A stretch of DNA of 64,000 bases from Aliiroseovarius pelagivivens (GTDB taxonomy: Bacteria > Pseudomonadota > Alphaproteobacteria > Rhodobacterales > Rhodobacteraceae): positions 558,001-622,000 of the forward strand of contig NZ_OMOI01000002.1 in assembly GCF_900302485.1 (NCBI RefSeq), in the 5' to 3' direction. Position 1 is the first letter of the stretch; each line of letters begins with the position of its first letter. The notes below the pieces were generated by a model. That model had not been told where the DNA came from. It saw nothing but the letters and a program-made list of their open reading frames with translations, and ran no database searches. This document shows positions 43,890 to 52,904 of this stretch, piece after piece. A program made the translations under genes and the position numbers.

Positions 43890-44810
43890 TTACTCTTGCC
43901 CCGCCAACTGTCCAAGTTCTGCCCCAAGCTTCTGGGCGAACGCATTCGCCAGCTTCGATGCCGGACGGTGTGCTGGCATCAGGATAGAAACATCCAGCGA
44001 GACAAGAGGCCTGAAGGGCCGAAAAACGATGGCGTGGGGTTCGGGCGTCAGCATTTTATAGCCTGCGACCGTGATCGGGTCACACACGCAATAGCACAAT
44101 CCCTTTTCCACAAGGATCAGGGCCGGCTGGAAGGTCCGCAGCTCGAAACGCTGAACAAATTTGGCACTTTGGTCATCAAAGGCACGTTTCGTGGCAGCGA
44201 GGTTGGGGTGCCCTTCCTGAAGGGCGGCCATGGGTTTGCCGTCCAGAGTGTGCGCCTCGATCTGATCAAGCGCCGCAATCGGATCGTCGCGTGGAATGGC
44301 GCACATGCATTCCAGTTTGAAATCCTGCATATCCAGCGCCGGGTTTGGGGTCGGGGTCTCGGCCAGCCCGATGTCATACTGCTGCGATGTAATCCATTTG
44401 GTGACGGTCGAGGAGGCGCGCATCATCAACGAGGCATGTACATCGGACTTGTCCCGCAGGAACTCTCCCAAAAGCTGCGGCATCAGCATGTTGGCGGCGG
44501 CGGGCATGCAGGCAATGTTCAGGCGCCCCTTTGTCAGTGCGCCGATCTCGCTCATTGTGCGGGTCGACAACACAAGGCGATCTAGGATTGCCTCGGCCTC
44601 TCCGGCAAAGAACTGCGCCTCGGGTGTGGGTTCCAGCCGCCCTTTCTGACGGCGAAACAGCGACAGCTGCAATTCGGCCTCGAGGTTCGCAATAAGGGCA
44701 CTGACCGCAGGCTGTGTCCGGCCAAGGATTCGGGCCGCTTCCGAGACGGATCCACTTCGCATGACCTCTCGGAAGGCCTGAAGTTGGCGGATGCTGATGT
44801 TCGGAGTCAT
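43890..44810 (-). CDS. LysR-family transcriptional regulator
   Basis: A 306-residue LysR regulator. The N-terminal helix-turn-helix is clear (IRQLQAFREVMRSGSVSEAA, then LGRTQPAVSALIANLE), followed by the periplasmic-binding-like effector domain. It is divergent from the TRAP transporter operon with 137 nt between them, so it probably controls that operon in response to the imported substrate or a breakdown product. The ATG at 44810 is preferred; the frame extends to 44846 without a properly placed Shine-Dalgarno. Confidence 0.88.
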   Translation of the reverse strand: MTPNISIRQLQAFREVMRSGSVSEAARILGRTQPAVSALIANLEAELQLSLFRRQKGRLEPTPEAQFFAGEAEAILDRLVLSTRTMSEIGALTKGRLNIACMPAAANMLMPQLLGEFLRDKSDVHASLMMRASSTVTKWITSQQYDIGLAETPTPNPALDMQDFKLECMCAIPRDDPIAALDQIEAHTLDGKPMAALQEGHPNLAATKRAFDDQSAKFVQRFELRTFQPALILVEKGLCYCVCDPITVAGYKMLTPEPHAIVFRPFRPLVSLDVSILMPAHRPASKLANAFAQKLGAELGQLAGQE

Positions 44811-44947
44811 TGATTCTGATACCTTTTTTCCCATCCTATAAAGCAACTTTATCTAAACATCAATATAATCGCTTTGACCTTTTGGGTTCTCAAAAACATC
44901 CTTAACGGAACGTCAATCCGAGACCCGGGTTGCCACAGGAGAACACA

Positions 44948-45430
44948 ATGGACCGCTTTGCCAGCATCATTCTGACCGTTCTGATCTGCGTTGTTGCGCT
45001 GGGTCAGTTCGTACAGGTGATCACCCGCTATGTGCTTGAGATCCCGGTGATGGGGCTTGAGGAAAGCCTGCTTTATCCGACGATGTGGCTTTACATGCTG
45101 GGGGCGGTCAACGCCTCGCGTGAGAACACCCATATCCGCGCCAATGTGCTGGAAATCTTCCTGTCGAGCACAAAGCAGCAACAGGTGCTGGCGGTGATTG
45201 GCGAAGTGATCAGCCTGACTGTCGGCATCTGGCTGACGATCTGGGCATGGGATTTCACCAAATACTCGATCCGCGTCTGGCGCGAGAGCCCCACGCTTTA
45301 TCTGCCCACCTTCTATGTCGATGTGGCGCTGATCACGGGCATGGTCCTGATGATGATCTTCACCGCATGGCATCTGATTAAGCACCTGATCGTGCTGTTC
45401 AGCCCTGACACCCCGACCAAGGAATCCTGA
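44948..45430 (+). CDS. TRAP transporter small permease subunit (DctQ)
   Basis: A 160-residue inner-membrane protein with four helices, typical of DctQ subunits (ALGQFVQVITRYVLEIPVMGLEE and LYMLGAVNASRENTHIRANV). AGGAG precedes ATG 44948 by 7 nt; the frame extends to 44930 without support. One base separates its stop from the start of the large permease. It is the first gene of the TRAP-dehydrogenase-RidA cluster. Confidence 0.9.
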   Translation: MDRFASIILTVLICVVALGQFVQVITRYVLEIPVMGLEESLLYPTMWLYMLGAVNASRENTHIRANVLEIFLSSTKQQQVLAVIGEVISLTVGIWLTIWAWDFTKYSIRVWRESPTLYLPTFYVDVALITGMVLMMIFTAWHLIKHLIVLFSPDTPTKES

Positions 45431-45431
45431 T

Positions 45432-46730
45432 ATGGTTGAAATTGCACTTCTTGCCGTTCTGGTTCTGGTGGTCTTGCTGACCCTTGGCGTGCCACTGCCC
45501 TATTGTTTCGGTGGCGGGTTGATGGTGATGTACTTCGCCGGAGACGTTGTCATGAAAGGCAACATGCTGTGGGGCTTCCAGCAGCTGGGTAACCCGGTTC
45601 TGCTTGCCATTCCGCTGTTTGTTCTTGCAGGCACAATCATGTCGGTCTCGGGGATTGCGGCGAGCCTTCTGAACTTCGTCAACATCTTCATCGGGCACCT
45701 GCGCGGCGGGCTTGGTGTTGTGGCCACTGTGTCCTGTGCGCTGATTGGTGCCATTTCGGGCTCGGGCCTGACCGGCGTGGCCGCGATCGGCCCGCTTCTG
45801 ATCCCCGAGATGGAGAAGCAGGGTTATCCACGTGCTTATGCCACCGCCTTGATTGCGAACGCGTCGCTGTTGGGCCTGTTGATTCCACCTTCGGTCACGA
45901 TGATCGTCTATGGCTGGGTCACCGACACCTCGATCCTTGCCTGCTTCCTGGCGACGCTCGGCCCCGGCCTGCTGATCATGACCGGCTTTTCGGTCGTCAA
46001 CATCCGCATGGCCCGCAAGTTTCCGCTGGAACTGAACGAGCCGCTAAAGGGCAAGGCTTTTGTCAGCGAAGCCTCATCGCGTGGGCTCAAGGCCATCCCG
46101 GCACTGCTGATGCCGGTGATCATTCTGGGTGGCATCTATGGCGGCATCATGACGCCAACGGAAGCCGCTGCTGTTGCTGTGATCTATGCCGTCCCGGTGG
46201 GTTTCCTGATCTATCGTGGCCTGAACGTGAAAACCTTCCTGGGCGCCGGCAAAGAGGCCGCCACCAGTGTCGGGGCGATCATGCTGATGATCCTGTTTTC
46301 GATGATCCTGAGCCAGATGTTTGTGCTGGAAAGCGTACCGCAAGCGCTGGTCGAGGCGATCTTCTCGATCACTGAAAACAAGCTGGTCCTGCTGATCCTG
46401 ATCAACATCCTTCTGTTCCTCGTTGGCATGGTGGTGAACGACGTGACCGCGATCATCCTGATTGCCCCGCTGCTTTTGCCTTTGATGCAGGCGATCGGCG
46501 TCAGCCCCATCCAGTTCGCGGCCATCATGGGTGTGAACACGGCGATGGGCGGTGTGACGCCCCCCTACGCCTCGATCCTCTATCTGGGCGCACGTATCGG
46601 CAATGTGCCGGTCACCCAGGTCATTCGCCCTGCCATGACGCTGATCCTGCTGGGCTATCTGCCGGTGGTGTTCCTGACCAGCTTCTGGCCCGACCTCTCG
46701 CTCTGGCTGCCGCGTTTCTTCGGCTACTGA
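45432..46730 (+). CDS. TRAP transporter large permease subunit (DctM)
   Basis: A 432-residue membrane carrier with about 12 helices of the DctM family. Family segments are GAISGSGLTGVAAIG, NASLLGLLIPPSVTMI, GGIYGGIMTPTEAAAVAV and NTAMGGVTPPYASILYLG. It imports a small organic acid or amino acid with sodium, using the DctQ subunit and the binding protein encoded next to it. Confidence 0.93.
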   Translation: MVEIALLAVLVLVVLLTLGVPLPYCFGGGLMVMYFAGDVVMKGNMLWGFQQLGNPVLLAIPLFVLAGTIMSVSGIAASLLNFVNIFIGHLRGGLGVVATVSCALIGAISGSGLTGVAAIGPLLIPEMEKQGYPRAYATALIANASLLGLLIPPSVTMIVYGWVTDTSILACFLATLGPGLLIMTGFSVVNIRMARKFPLELNEPLKGKAFVSEASSRGLKAIPALLMPVIILGGIYGGIMTPTEAAAVAVIYAVPVGFLIYRGLNVKTFLGAGKEAATSVGAIMLMILFSMILSQMFVLESVPQALVEAIFSITENKLVLLILINILLFLVGMVVNDVTAIILIAPLLLPLMQAIGVSPIQFAAIMGVNTAMGGVTPPYASILYLGARIGNVPVTQVIRPAMTLILLGYLPVVFLTSFWPDLSLWLPRFFGY

Positions 46731-46785
46731 GCCCGACCCAACAACACACGACAAACAAGACATCATCCACGGAGGAGACCTACAC

Positions 46786-47778
46786 ATGATGAGCTTTCTG
46801 AGATCGACCTGCCTTGCAGCTGCCGTTGTGGCAACCGCCGGCATCGCCGCCGCAGACACGCTGAAAATCAGCCACATTCGTCCGCAAGGCGCCACCATCG
46901 ACAACGAGCTGCGCGCCTTCGCAGACGGCCTGTCGTCCGCCACCTCTGGCTCGCTTGAGCTGAACCTGTTCCCGGCGTCGGCTCTGGGGGACTATACCTC
47001 GGTACAAGAACGTATCTCGGTTGGTGCCATCGACATGGCTGTGCAGCCCGCTGCCACTGCCGTAGATCGCCGCATGCAAATTTCGGCTTTCCCCTATGTT
47101 GCGGCCAACTGGGCTGAAGCAAAAAGCATCTATGGCCCCGGCGGCGCGATCTATGACGCGATGAAAGAGCTGTATGCCAAGCAGGATATCACCATGCTGG
47201 CCGCTTATCCGGTCTATTTCGGTGGCATCGCGCTGAACGCCGATGCGGTTTCACCCGGTGATCCGACCGCCGCCAAAGGCATCAAGGTGCGCGTACCCGG
47301 CATCAAAAGCTTCCAGCTGACCGCTGACGCGCTGGGCTATATCTCGTCGCCGATCCCGTTCTCGGAAGCGTTCACCGCTGTGCAGACCGGTGTGGTTGAC
47401 GGCGTGGTTGGATCGGGCGCTGAAGGTTACTATGCCTCGTTCCGCGACGTGACCACCACGTATGTACCTGTGAACACCCACTTCGAAGTTTGGTACATGA
47501 TCATCAACTCGGGCGCGCTGGCCGAGCTGTCTGACGAAGATCGCGCCGCGCTGGAAAACGCTGCCGTTGCTTTCGAAGCCAAGCGTTGGGAAACCGCCGA
47601 GGCTGATCAGGGCGCTTTCGAACAGAAACTGGCTGACAATGGTGCCAGCATCGTGTCGCTGAGCGACGAAGAACTGGCCGCCACTGCCAAACACGTGCGC
47701 GCCCAGGTTTGGCCGCAGGTACTGGCTGACGTTGGCGAAGAGTGGGGCCAGTCGATCCTCGATAAGATCGACAACTAA
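46786..47778 (+). CDS. TRAP transporter substrate-binding protein (DctP)
   Basis: A 330-residue periplasmic binding protein with a Sec signal peptide (cleavage after IAAA, about residue 22). The DctP fold shows ISHIRPQGATIDNEL at the start, KGIKVRVPGIKSFQLTADAL and the AVQTGVVDGVVGSG segment. The conserved Arg of KVRVP would bind a carboxylate. GGAGGAG precedes the ATG. The ligand is not known; the downstream genes suggest an amino or imino acid. A strong hairpin follows its stop. Confidence 0.92.
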   Translation: MMSFLRSTCLAAAVVATAGIAAADTLKISHIRPQGATIDNELRAFADGLSSATSGSLELNLFPASALGDYTSVQERISVGAIDMAVQPAATAVDRRMQISAFPYVAANWAEAKSIYGPGGAIYDAMKELYAKQDITMLAAYPVYFGGIALNADAVSPGDPTAAKGIKVRVPGIKSFQLTADALGYISSPIPFSEAFTAVQTGVVDGVVGSGAEGYYASFRDVTTTYVPVNTHFEVWYMIINSGALAELSDEDRAALENAAVAFEAKRWETAEADQGAFEQKLADNGASIVSLSDEELAATAKHVRAQVWPQVLADVGEEWGQSILDKIDN

Positions 47779-47798
47779 CCACAGGTTCTGAGCCTCCT

Positions 47799-47827
47799 AG
47801 AAGGGGCCGCCCTCCCCGGCCCCTTCT
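47799..47827 (+). terminator. Intercistronic hairpin after dctP
   Basis: A perfect 11-bp stem AGAAGGGGCCG with CGGCCCCTTCT and a 7-nt loop, followed by a pyrimidine-rich but not poly-T tail. It probably stabilises the dctP mRNA or attenuates transcription into the dehydrogenase genes. Confidence 0.65.
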
Positions 47828-47853
47828 ACCTTTCTTCCAACCGGAGCTTCCCG

Positions 47854-48162
47854 ATGTTCAGATCGCTGGTAGAAAACGGCCCGAACAACGTTCGGGTAAC
47901 AGTGAATGGCCAGAATGTTGACTTGCCCGATGGACAGTCCGTCTGGTCCGCTTTGGCCCTTTCGGGGCAGCGTGTCACCCGCAAGGCCGCGCTTTCGGGA
48001 CAAGACCGCAGCGCCTATTGCGCGATGGGGGTCTGCTTCGAATGTATGGTCGAAATCGACGGGCTGCCCAACCAGCAGGCCTGTCTGATCCGTGCCACAG
48101 ACGGCATGGAGATCACGACACAGAACATCACCGAAACCTCGCAAGCAGAGGCAGCCCAATGA
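47854..48162 (+). CDS. [2Fe-2S] small subunit of a heterotrimeric D-amino-acid-type dehydrogenase
   Basis: A 102-residue ferredoxin-like subunit. The plant-type cluster cysteines are Cys56, Cys61, Cys64 and Cys77 (YCAMGVCFECM, QQAC). It resembles HcnA, the gamma subunit of D-hydroxyproline dehydrogenase (LhpF-type) and similar small subunits. Such subunits pass electrons between the two FAD subunits or to the respiratory chain. Its stop overlaps the start of the next gene by 4 nt. Confidence 0.82.
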   Translation: MFRSLVENGPNNVRVTVNGQNVDLPDGQSVWSALALSGQRVTRKAALSGQDRSAYCAMGVCFECMVEIDGLPNQQACLIRATDGMEITTQNITETSQAEAAQ

Positions 48163-49553
48163 ACGCGCGGCAATGTGTGATCATCGGCGCAGGCCCGGCT
48201 GGCATGTCCGCCGCCATGACGCTGATCGCCCACGGGGTCACGCCTCTGGTGCTGGACCGCGGTGCGCAGGCCGGTGGGCAGATTTACCGCTCGGCTGCAA
48301 ATTCCCTGCTGCCCGATACGACGGTCCTTGGCCCGGAATATGCCAAGGGTGCCGATCTTGTCGCAGCCTATCAGAATAGCCCGGCAGATCATGTCGCTGG
48401 CGCGGACGTCTGGCATATCGGCGTCGACGGCAAGATCCTCTTTTCAAAAGACGCTGCCACCCATCAGGTCGGCGCGCGTGAAATGCTGCTGTGTCCCGGC
48501 GCGATCGAACGCCCGATGCCCATCAAAGGCTGGACCTTGCCCGGCGTGATGACAGCGGGGGCCGCACAGGTCATGCTGAAATCGGACGCGATGGTGGCCG
48601 AAGGGGCCGTATTCGCCGGGTCTGGCCCGCTGCTTTACCTGATCGTGGCGCAATATCTGCGGCTGGGGGTGAAGGTGGCCGCATTGGTCGACACCACACC
48701 GCACCAGAATTACCTCAAGGCCGCGCCCTTCCTTCCCGGCGCGCTACGCGAACCGAAAATGTTGCAAAAAGGCCTGTCGCTTCTGTGGGAAATCCGCAGG
48801 GCAGGCGTCGCTGTGCATCGCAATGTCACAGAGCTTGAAGTGATCGGTGAAACCCGCGCCGAGGGGCTGCGGATCAATGGCAGACAAGTGATCCCTGCCG
48901 AGACCGTCTTTCTACATCACGGCGTGATGCCCAACCCGAACATGACGCGTGCGCTGCGGTTGACGCACGCATGGAACGAAGACCAACTGACCTGGCACGT
49001 GGCCCGAAACCGATTTGGTCAAAGCTCGCTGTCCCATGCGGCCGTTGCGGGGGATGGCGCGGGTATTGTGGGCGCGGATGGGGCCGAGGCCGAGGGGCGG
49101 CTTGCGGCGCTCAACATGCTGTGCCGCCTTGGACGCATTTCCGTTGAAGAACGCGATCGCAAAGCCTCTGGTGATCATGCGACCCTGCACAGGCTTGCCG
49201 CTGTGCGCCGCTTCATCGACAGGCTCTATCGTCCGCTGGATCACCTGCGGGTTCCGCAGGATGAGGACACGCTGGTGTGCCGTTGCGAAGAACGCAGCTT
49301 GGGTGATTTACGGGCGGGCTTTGCGGCTGGCGCCACAGACCCCAACGCGCTGAAATCGCTCACCCGGTGCGGCATGGGACCGTGCCAAGGGCGTCAGTGT
49401 GGCCCAATGGTCAGCCAGCTTCTTTCCACTTGGCGCGAGGACCCCATCGCAGACGTGGGTTATTACCGCCTGCGCAGCCCGCAACGGCTGCTCAGCCTCA
49501 AGGAACTCAGCCGTTTTCACAAACTGGGCCAAGCGCAGGAGGCCGCAGAATGA
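48159..49553 (+). CDS. FAD/[2Fe-2S] oxidoreductase subunit (HcnB / D-hydroxyproline dehydrogenase alpha type)
   Basis: A 464-residue subunit. N-terminal FAD site VIIGAGPAGMSAAMTL, RGAQAGGQIY, and a central nucleotide-binding region (AVFAGSGPLLYLIV). The C terminus has a BFD-like [2Fe-2S] module with CRCEE and CGMGPCQGRQCG. This is the large subunit type of hydrogen cyanide synthase, opine oxidases and D-hydroxyproline dehydrogenase. Start ATG 48159 overlaps the previous stop (ATGA); the frame from 48018 belongs to the preceding gene region. Its stop overlaps the next gene by 4 nt. Confidence 0.85.
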   Translation: MNARQCVIIGAGPAGMSAAMTLIAHGVTPLVLDRGAQAGGQIYRSAANSLLPDTTVLGPEYAKGADLVAAYQNSPADHVAGADVWHIGVDGKILFSKDAATHQVGAREMLLCPGAIERPMPIKGWTLPGVMTAGAAQVMLKSDAMVAEGAVFAGSGPLLYLIVAQYLRLGVKVAALVDTTPHQNYLKAAPFLPGALREPKMLQKGLSLLWEIRRAGVAVHRNVTELEVIGETRAEGLRINGRQVIPAETVFLHHGVMPNPNMTRALRLTHAWNEDQLTWHVARNRFGQSSLSHAAVAGDGAGIVGADGAEAEGRLAALNMLCRLGRISVEERDRKASGDHATLHRLAAVRRFIDRLYRPLDHLRVPQDEDTLVCRCEERSLGDLRAGFAAGATDPNALKSLTRCGMGPCQGRQCGPMVSQLLSTWREDPIADVGYYRLRSPQRLLSLKELSRFHKLGQAQEAAE

Positions 49554-50665
49554 AGGCAGATGTCCTGATCATTGGCGGCGGCATCCAAGGCTGCGCCACG
49601 GCCTATCACTTGGTAAAATCCGGCGCTTCGGTGATCTTGCTGGAAAAAGATCACATCGCCCGCCATGCGTCTGGCGTGAACGCGGGCGGCGTGCGGCTTT
49701 TGGGTCGTGATATGGCCGAAGTTCCCCTGTCGAAGGCAGCGATGCAGATGTGGCAGTCGCTGGATGATACGTTGGAAGGTGACACCGGATTTCGGGCCAC
49801 CGGGCTGATCAATATCGCTGTCGACGACGCAGACCTGAACAAGCTGCGCGCGCGGGAAAAGGCGATGCACGCTTTGGGCTATACCCATGAGCGGATCATT
49901 GACCGGGACGAGTTGATCGCCCGCCTGCCGCATGTGAATCCGAACTGCGTCGGCGGCGTAATGTCGGACATCGATGGCCACGCCATCCCCTACAAAGCCA
50001 CCAATGCCTACCGATTGGCCGCCAAACGGCTGGGCGCGGAAATCCTTGAAGGCACAGAGCTAAAAGCGCTGCGCCGGGTCGGCGCAATCTGGCTGGCTGA
50101 AACGCCAATCGGGCGGATCGAGGCCGATACCGTGGTGAATTGCTGTGGTGCGTGGGCAGATCGCGTTGCGATGATGATTGGCGACAACGTGCCTCTGTCC
50201 CACGCCGCGCCTATGCTGATGATCACCGCCCGGATGCCGCATTTCGCCGGCCCCGTGGTCGGGGCGGTCAGCCGTCAGCTCAGCTTTAAACAGTTCGAGA
50301 ACGGCACCGTGCTGATCGGGGGTGGGGCAAAAGGTTTTGCCGACCGGGCCAATAACGCGACGCGGTTGGATTATGCGAAGCTGGCCGACGCCTCGCGCAC
50401 CACGATCGAGTTCTTCCCCATCATGGCGCGCGCTGCAATCAACCGCATGTGGGCGGGGCTTGAAGCCTATATGCCCGATAACCTGCCGGTGATCGGCCCT
50501 GCCGTTAGTGCCGAGCGTGCGTTTCATGCCTTCGGCTTCTCTGCTCATGGTTTTCAGATGGGGCCGATTGTGGGAAAGGTCATGGCAGATCTGGTGCTGA
50601 CAGGCGACTGCGACTTCGATCTGACCCCATTCCGCATCGACCGGTATGACCGCAAAGTTCTGTAA
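49550..50665 (+). CDS. FAD-dependent D-amino-acid dehydrogenase-type subunit (DAO family)
   Basis: A 371-residue protein of the DAO/glycine oxidase fold, like HcnC and the beta subunit of D-hydroxyproline dehydrogenase. It has the FAD motif VLIIGGGIQGCATAYHL, HASGVNAGGVR, VNCCGAWADRV and a C-terminal FGFSAHGFQMGP closing the FAD site. It probably holds the substrate-oxidising site, giving an imine. Start ATG 49550 overlaps the upstream stop; the frame from 49367 is a shadow. RidA, encoded 12 nt downstream, would handle the reactive product. Confidence 0.85.
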   Translation: MKADVLIIGGGIQGCATAYHLVKSGASVILLEKDHIARHASGVNAGGVRLLGRDMAEVPLSKAAMQMWQSLDDTLEGDTGFRATGLINIAVDDADLNKLRAREKAMHALGYTHERIIDRDELIARLPHVNPNCVGGVMSDIDGHAIPYKATNAYRLAAKRLGAEILEGTELKALRRVGAIWLAETPIGRIEADTVVNCCGAWADRVAMMIGDNVPLSHAAPMLMITARMPHFAGPVVGAVSRQLSFKQFENGTVLIGGGAKGFADRANNATRLDYAKLADASRTTIEFFPIMARAAINRMWAGLEAYMPDNLPVIGPAVSAERAFHAFGFSAHGFQMGPIVGKVMADLVLTGDCDFDLTPFRIDRYDRKVL

Positions 50666-50677
50666 TAGGAGATAACC

Positions 50678-51025
50678 ATGACCATAACCCGTATCGAAAC
50701 CGGCCAGCGTATGAGCAAGATCGTCAAACATAACGGTGTGGCCTACCTGTGCGGTCAGACCTCAGACGCGCCCACCGTGGCCGAACAGACCCGCGTGTGT
50801 CTGGAAAAGGTCGAAGACCTGCTGGCCAAGGCCGGGTCGGACAATACCCGTATCTTGCAGTGCGTGATCTGGCTGGCAGATATGGCCGATTTCGCCGAGA
50901 TGAATGCCGTTTGGGACGCTTGGGTGCCCGAAGGACACACGCCGGCACGCGCATGTGGCGAGGCGAAATTGGCCCGCGACGCCCTGAAGGTAGAATTGAT
51001 CGTCACCGCTGCCTGCGACGGTTAA
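50678..51025 (+). CDS. RidA family enamine/imine deaminase
   Basis: A 115-residue RidA (YjgF/YER057c) protein. The fold is recognised from VAYLCGQTSDAPTVAEQTRVCLEKVEDLL and the C-terminal ARACGEAKLARDALKVELIVTA. RidA proteins hydrolyse reactive enamines and imines released by amino-acid-oxidising enzymes. The position directly after two FAD dehydrogenase subunits fits this. The canonical catalytic Arg may be that of ARACGE. It is closely followed by the TRIC gene. Confidence 0.9.
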   Translation: MTITRIETGQRMSKIVKHNGVAYLCGQTSDAPTVAEQTRVCLEKVEDLLAKAGSDNTRILQCVIWLADMADFAEMNAVWDAWVPEGHTPARACGEAKLARDALKVELIVTAACDG

Positions 51026-51034
51026 GCTGCAGCG

Positions 51035-51670
51035 ATGGAATCGCTTACTATACTCTTCGTGCCGCTATCCCTGATCGCTACAGCAGTGATGGCGGCCTCG
51101 GCTGCAATTCAGGCGCGCCGTTTCAACCTCGACTTGTTCGGCGCGACTGTTTTGGGCGTTGTCACCGCCGTTGGCGGTGGCACGTTGCGTGATTTGCTTC
51201 TTGGCATTACCCCGGTGTTCTGGATTTCCGACCTGAGATTTCTTCTGGTGGCGGTGCCGTCGGCATTGCTGAGTTTTCTTGTTGCCGCGCGGATGCCAAC
51301 GGGCAACGGGCGTCGGCTTGCCCTTTTGATGTACCTGGATGCCGTCGGGTTGGCGCTGTTCACCCTGACAGGCGTGCAGGTCGCCTTGGAGGCCGGGGTC
51401 GCGCCCGTCCTGACGATTGTGATCGGCTGCGTGACTGGTACGGCAGGCGGCATGATCCGAGATCTGTTGTGTAACATCACCCCTAGCGTATTGCGCGAAG
51501 ACCTCTACGCAACACTTTCGCTGGCAGGTGGCGCGGCTTATTTGGCATTTTCCCGATTTCTGGGGGAATCGATGGCGACGCTTGTAACTTTTGGCCTCAT
51601 CCTTCTTGCACGCCTTGTTGTGCTGTGGCTGCACCCCCCTAAGCCAGACGAAGGGGCTTCCCGGAACTAA
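51035..51670 (+). CDS. TRIC-family (YicG/UPF0126) membrane protein
   Basis: A 211-residue protein with about seven helices and two copies of the family motif: AVGGGTLRDLLLG (about residue 45) and TAGGMIRDLLC (about 133). Members of the family are trimeric cation channels; some bacterial ones are linked to amino acid use. It begins 10 nt after ridA, so it may be the last gene of the TRAP-dehydrogenase operon. No clear Shine-Dalgarno precedes the ATG. Confidence 0.85.
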   Translation: MESLTILFVPLSLIATAVMAASAAIQARRFNLDLFGATVLGVVTAVGGGTLRDLLLGITPVFWISDLRFLLVAVPSALLSFLVAARMPTGNGRRLALLMYLDAVGLALFTLTGVQVALEAGVAPVLTIVIGCVTGTAGGMIRDLLCNITPSVLREDLYATLSLAGGAAYLAFSRFLGESMATLVTFGLILLARLVVLWLHPPKPDEGASRN

Positions 51671-51830
51671 CGGGCACATTTGGGCTTTCGCTGATGGCTA
51701 AGTTGGCAGGCAGTGAAGAACCGCAGTTTGAATCAATCAACGACATTGCGATGTTTCAGGCCGGGAAACCGGGCTGTCGTTGATTCACATCCACACCATC
51801 AACGAGCAAGCGTGCCCCCAGACAAACGAA

Positions 51831-51852
51831 AGCCGCGCTCAATGGCGCGGCT
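51831..51852 (-). terminator. Terminator of tRNA-Lys
   Basis: An 8-bp stem AGCCGCGC (51831-51838) with GCGCGGCT (51845-51852), followed on the minus strand by TTCGTTTGT. It lies about 30 nt past the 3' end of the leftward tRNA. Confidence 0.65.
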
Positions 51853-51880
51853 CGTAGCATCTTGATATTTAAGATGAAAG

Positions 51881-51956
51881 TGGTGAGCCGTGAAGGATTC
51901 GAACCTTCGACCCACTGATTAAAAGTCAGTTGCTCTACCAACTGAGCTAACGGCCC
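51881..51956 (-). tRNA. tRNA-Lys (anticodon UUU)
   Basis: A full cloverleaf with encoded CCA: acceptor GGGCCGT with ACGGCTC (one G-U), D-arm GCTC/GAGC, anticodon loop CTTTTAA, T-loop TTCGAAT. It is divergent from dapF. Confidence 0.95.
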
Positions 51957-52030
51957 ACTCTGTGAGCGCGGTGACTAAAGGGAGTGGCGGGTCGGGTCAA
52001 CCCCATTTTCGAATGAATCTGCACGATCTC

Positions 52031-52047
52031 TGGCAAAAGTTTTGCCA
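52031..52047. promoter_or_regulatory. Palindrome and sigma-54-like element upstream of dapF
   Basis: TGGCAAAA-G-TTTTGCCA is a near-perfect 17-nt palindrome. Its GG and GC doublets are 10 nt apart, the spacing of a -24/-12 sigma-54 promoter (TGGCA...TTGC). It ends 20 nt before the dapF start. Either reading, operator or promoter, is tentative. Confidence 0.35.
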
Positions 52048-52066
52048 AGGGCTTATATCGCGGCAC

Positions 52067-52903
52067 ATGGCTGATACGCAGACACATATAGACACCCTTG
52101 AGTTCATGAAATGGCATGGGGCGGGCAATGACTTCGTGATGATTGATTCACGGGGGCGCGATGCTGTGGTGACACGGGAATTGGCTGCTGGGTTGGGTGA
52201 CCGCAATCGCGGTGTTGGCTTTGACCAGCTGGCCGAGATTCGCAGCTCGGACGTGGCCGATATTGATCTGGATTTCTGGAACGCGGACGGCAGCCGGGCT
52301 GGGGCGTGTGGAAACGCGACCCGTTGCGTGGCGCGCTATATGATGGAACAGACCGGCAAGGACGCTCTGACCATCCGCACCTCGCGCGGAGTGCTTGAGG
52401 CACGGGCCGATGGCGATCTGGTCGCGGTGAATATGGGTCAGCCTCAACTGATATGGGAAGAAGTGCCGCTGTCGCACGACGTAGACCTGCAGCACCTGCC
52501 GCTAGATGGGGATCCCGTTGCTGTTGGCATGGGTAATCCGCATTGCGTGTTCTTTGTGGACGATGCTGATGCTGTGGATGTCGCCGGTATCGGGCCGGGC
52601 TTCGAGACCGATCCGCTGTTCCCCGAAGCCACCAACGTAGAATTCGCCGAAGTCCGCTCGCGTGACGAGATCCGCATGCGCGTCTGGGAACGCGGCACCG
52701 GTATCACTCTGGCCTGTGGCTCGGGTGCGTGCGCCACTGCTGTTGCCGCCCATCAGCGCGGCCTGACCGACAAGCGCGTGCGGATGGAGCTGGATGGCGG
52801 CTGGCTGACCCTTGATTGGCGCGAAGATGGCGTCTGGATGACCGGCCCCACGGCCTTTGTATATAGTGGCCAGCTGACCCAAGCCTTCCTGAAAGGTCTG
52901 TAA
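52067..52903 (+). CDS. dapF: Diaminopimelate epimerase
   Basis: A 278-residue cytoplasmic enzyme that interconverts LL- and meso-diaminopimelate for lysine and peptidoglycan. The catalytic cysteines are in GACGNATRC (first) and ACGSGACAT (second). The N-terminal [23 protein letters not shown] and [10 protein letters not shown] are family motifs. Start ATG 52067 gives the usual N terminus; the frame to 51962 would run over the tRNA flank. No Shine-Dalgarno is seen, and a TATAT element is close upstream, so the mRNA leader may be very short. mtaB follows after one base. Confidence 0.95.
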   Translation: MADTQTHIDTLEFMKWHGAGNDFVMIDSRGRDAVVTRELAAGLGDRNRGVGFDQLAEIRSSDVADIDLDFWNADGSRAGACGNATRCVARYMMEQTGKDALTIRTSRGVLEARADGDLVAVNMGQPQLIWEEVPLSHDVDLQHLPLDGDPVAVGMGNPHCVFFVDDADAVDVAGIGPGFETDPLFPEATNVEFAEVRSRDEIRMRVWERGTGITLACGSGACATAVAAHQRGLTDKRVRMELDGGWLTLDWREDGVWMTGPTAFVYSGQLTQAFLKGL

Positions 52904-52904
52904 G

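Noticed and set aside
51756-51941. 61-codon minus frame over tRNA-Lys
   Set aside because: A tRNA shadow.
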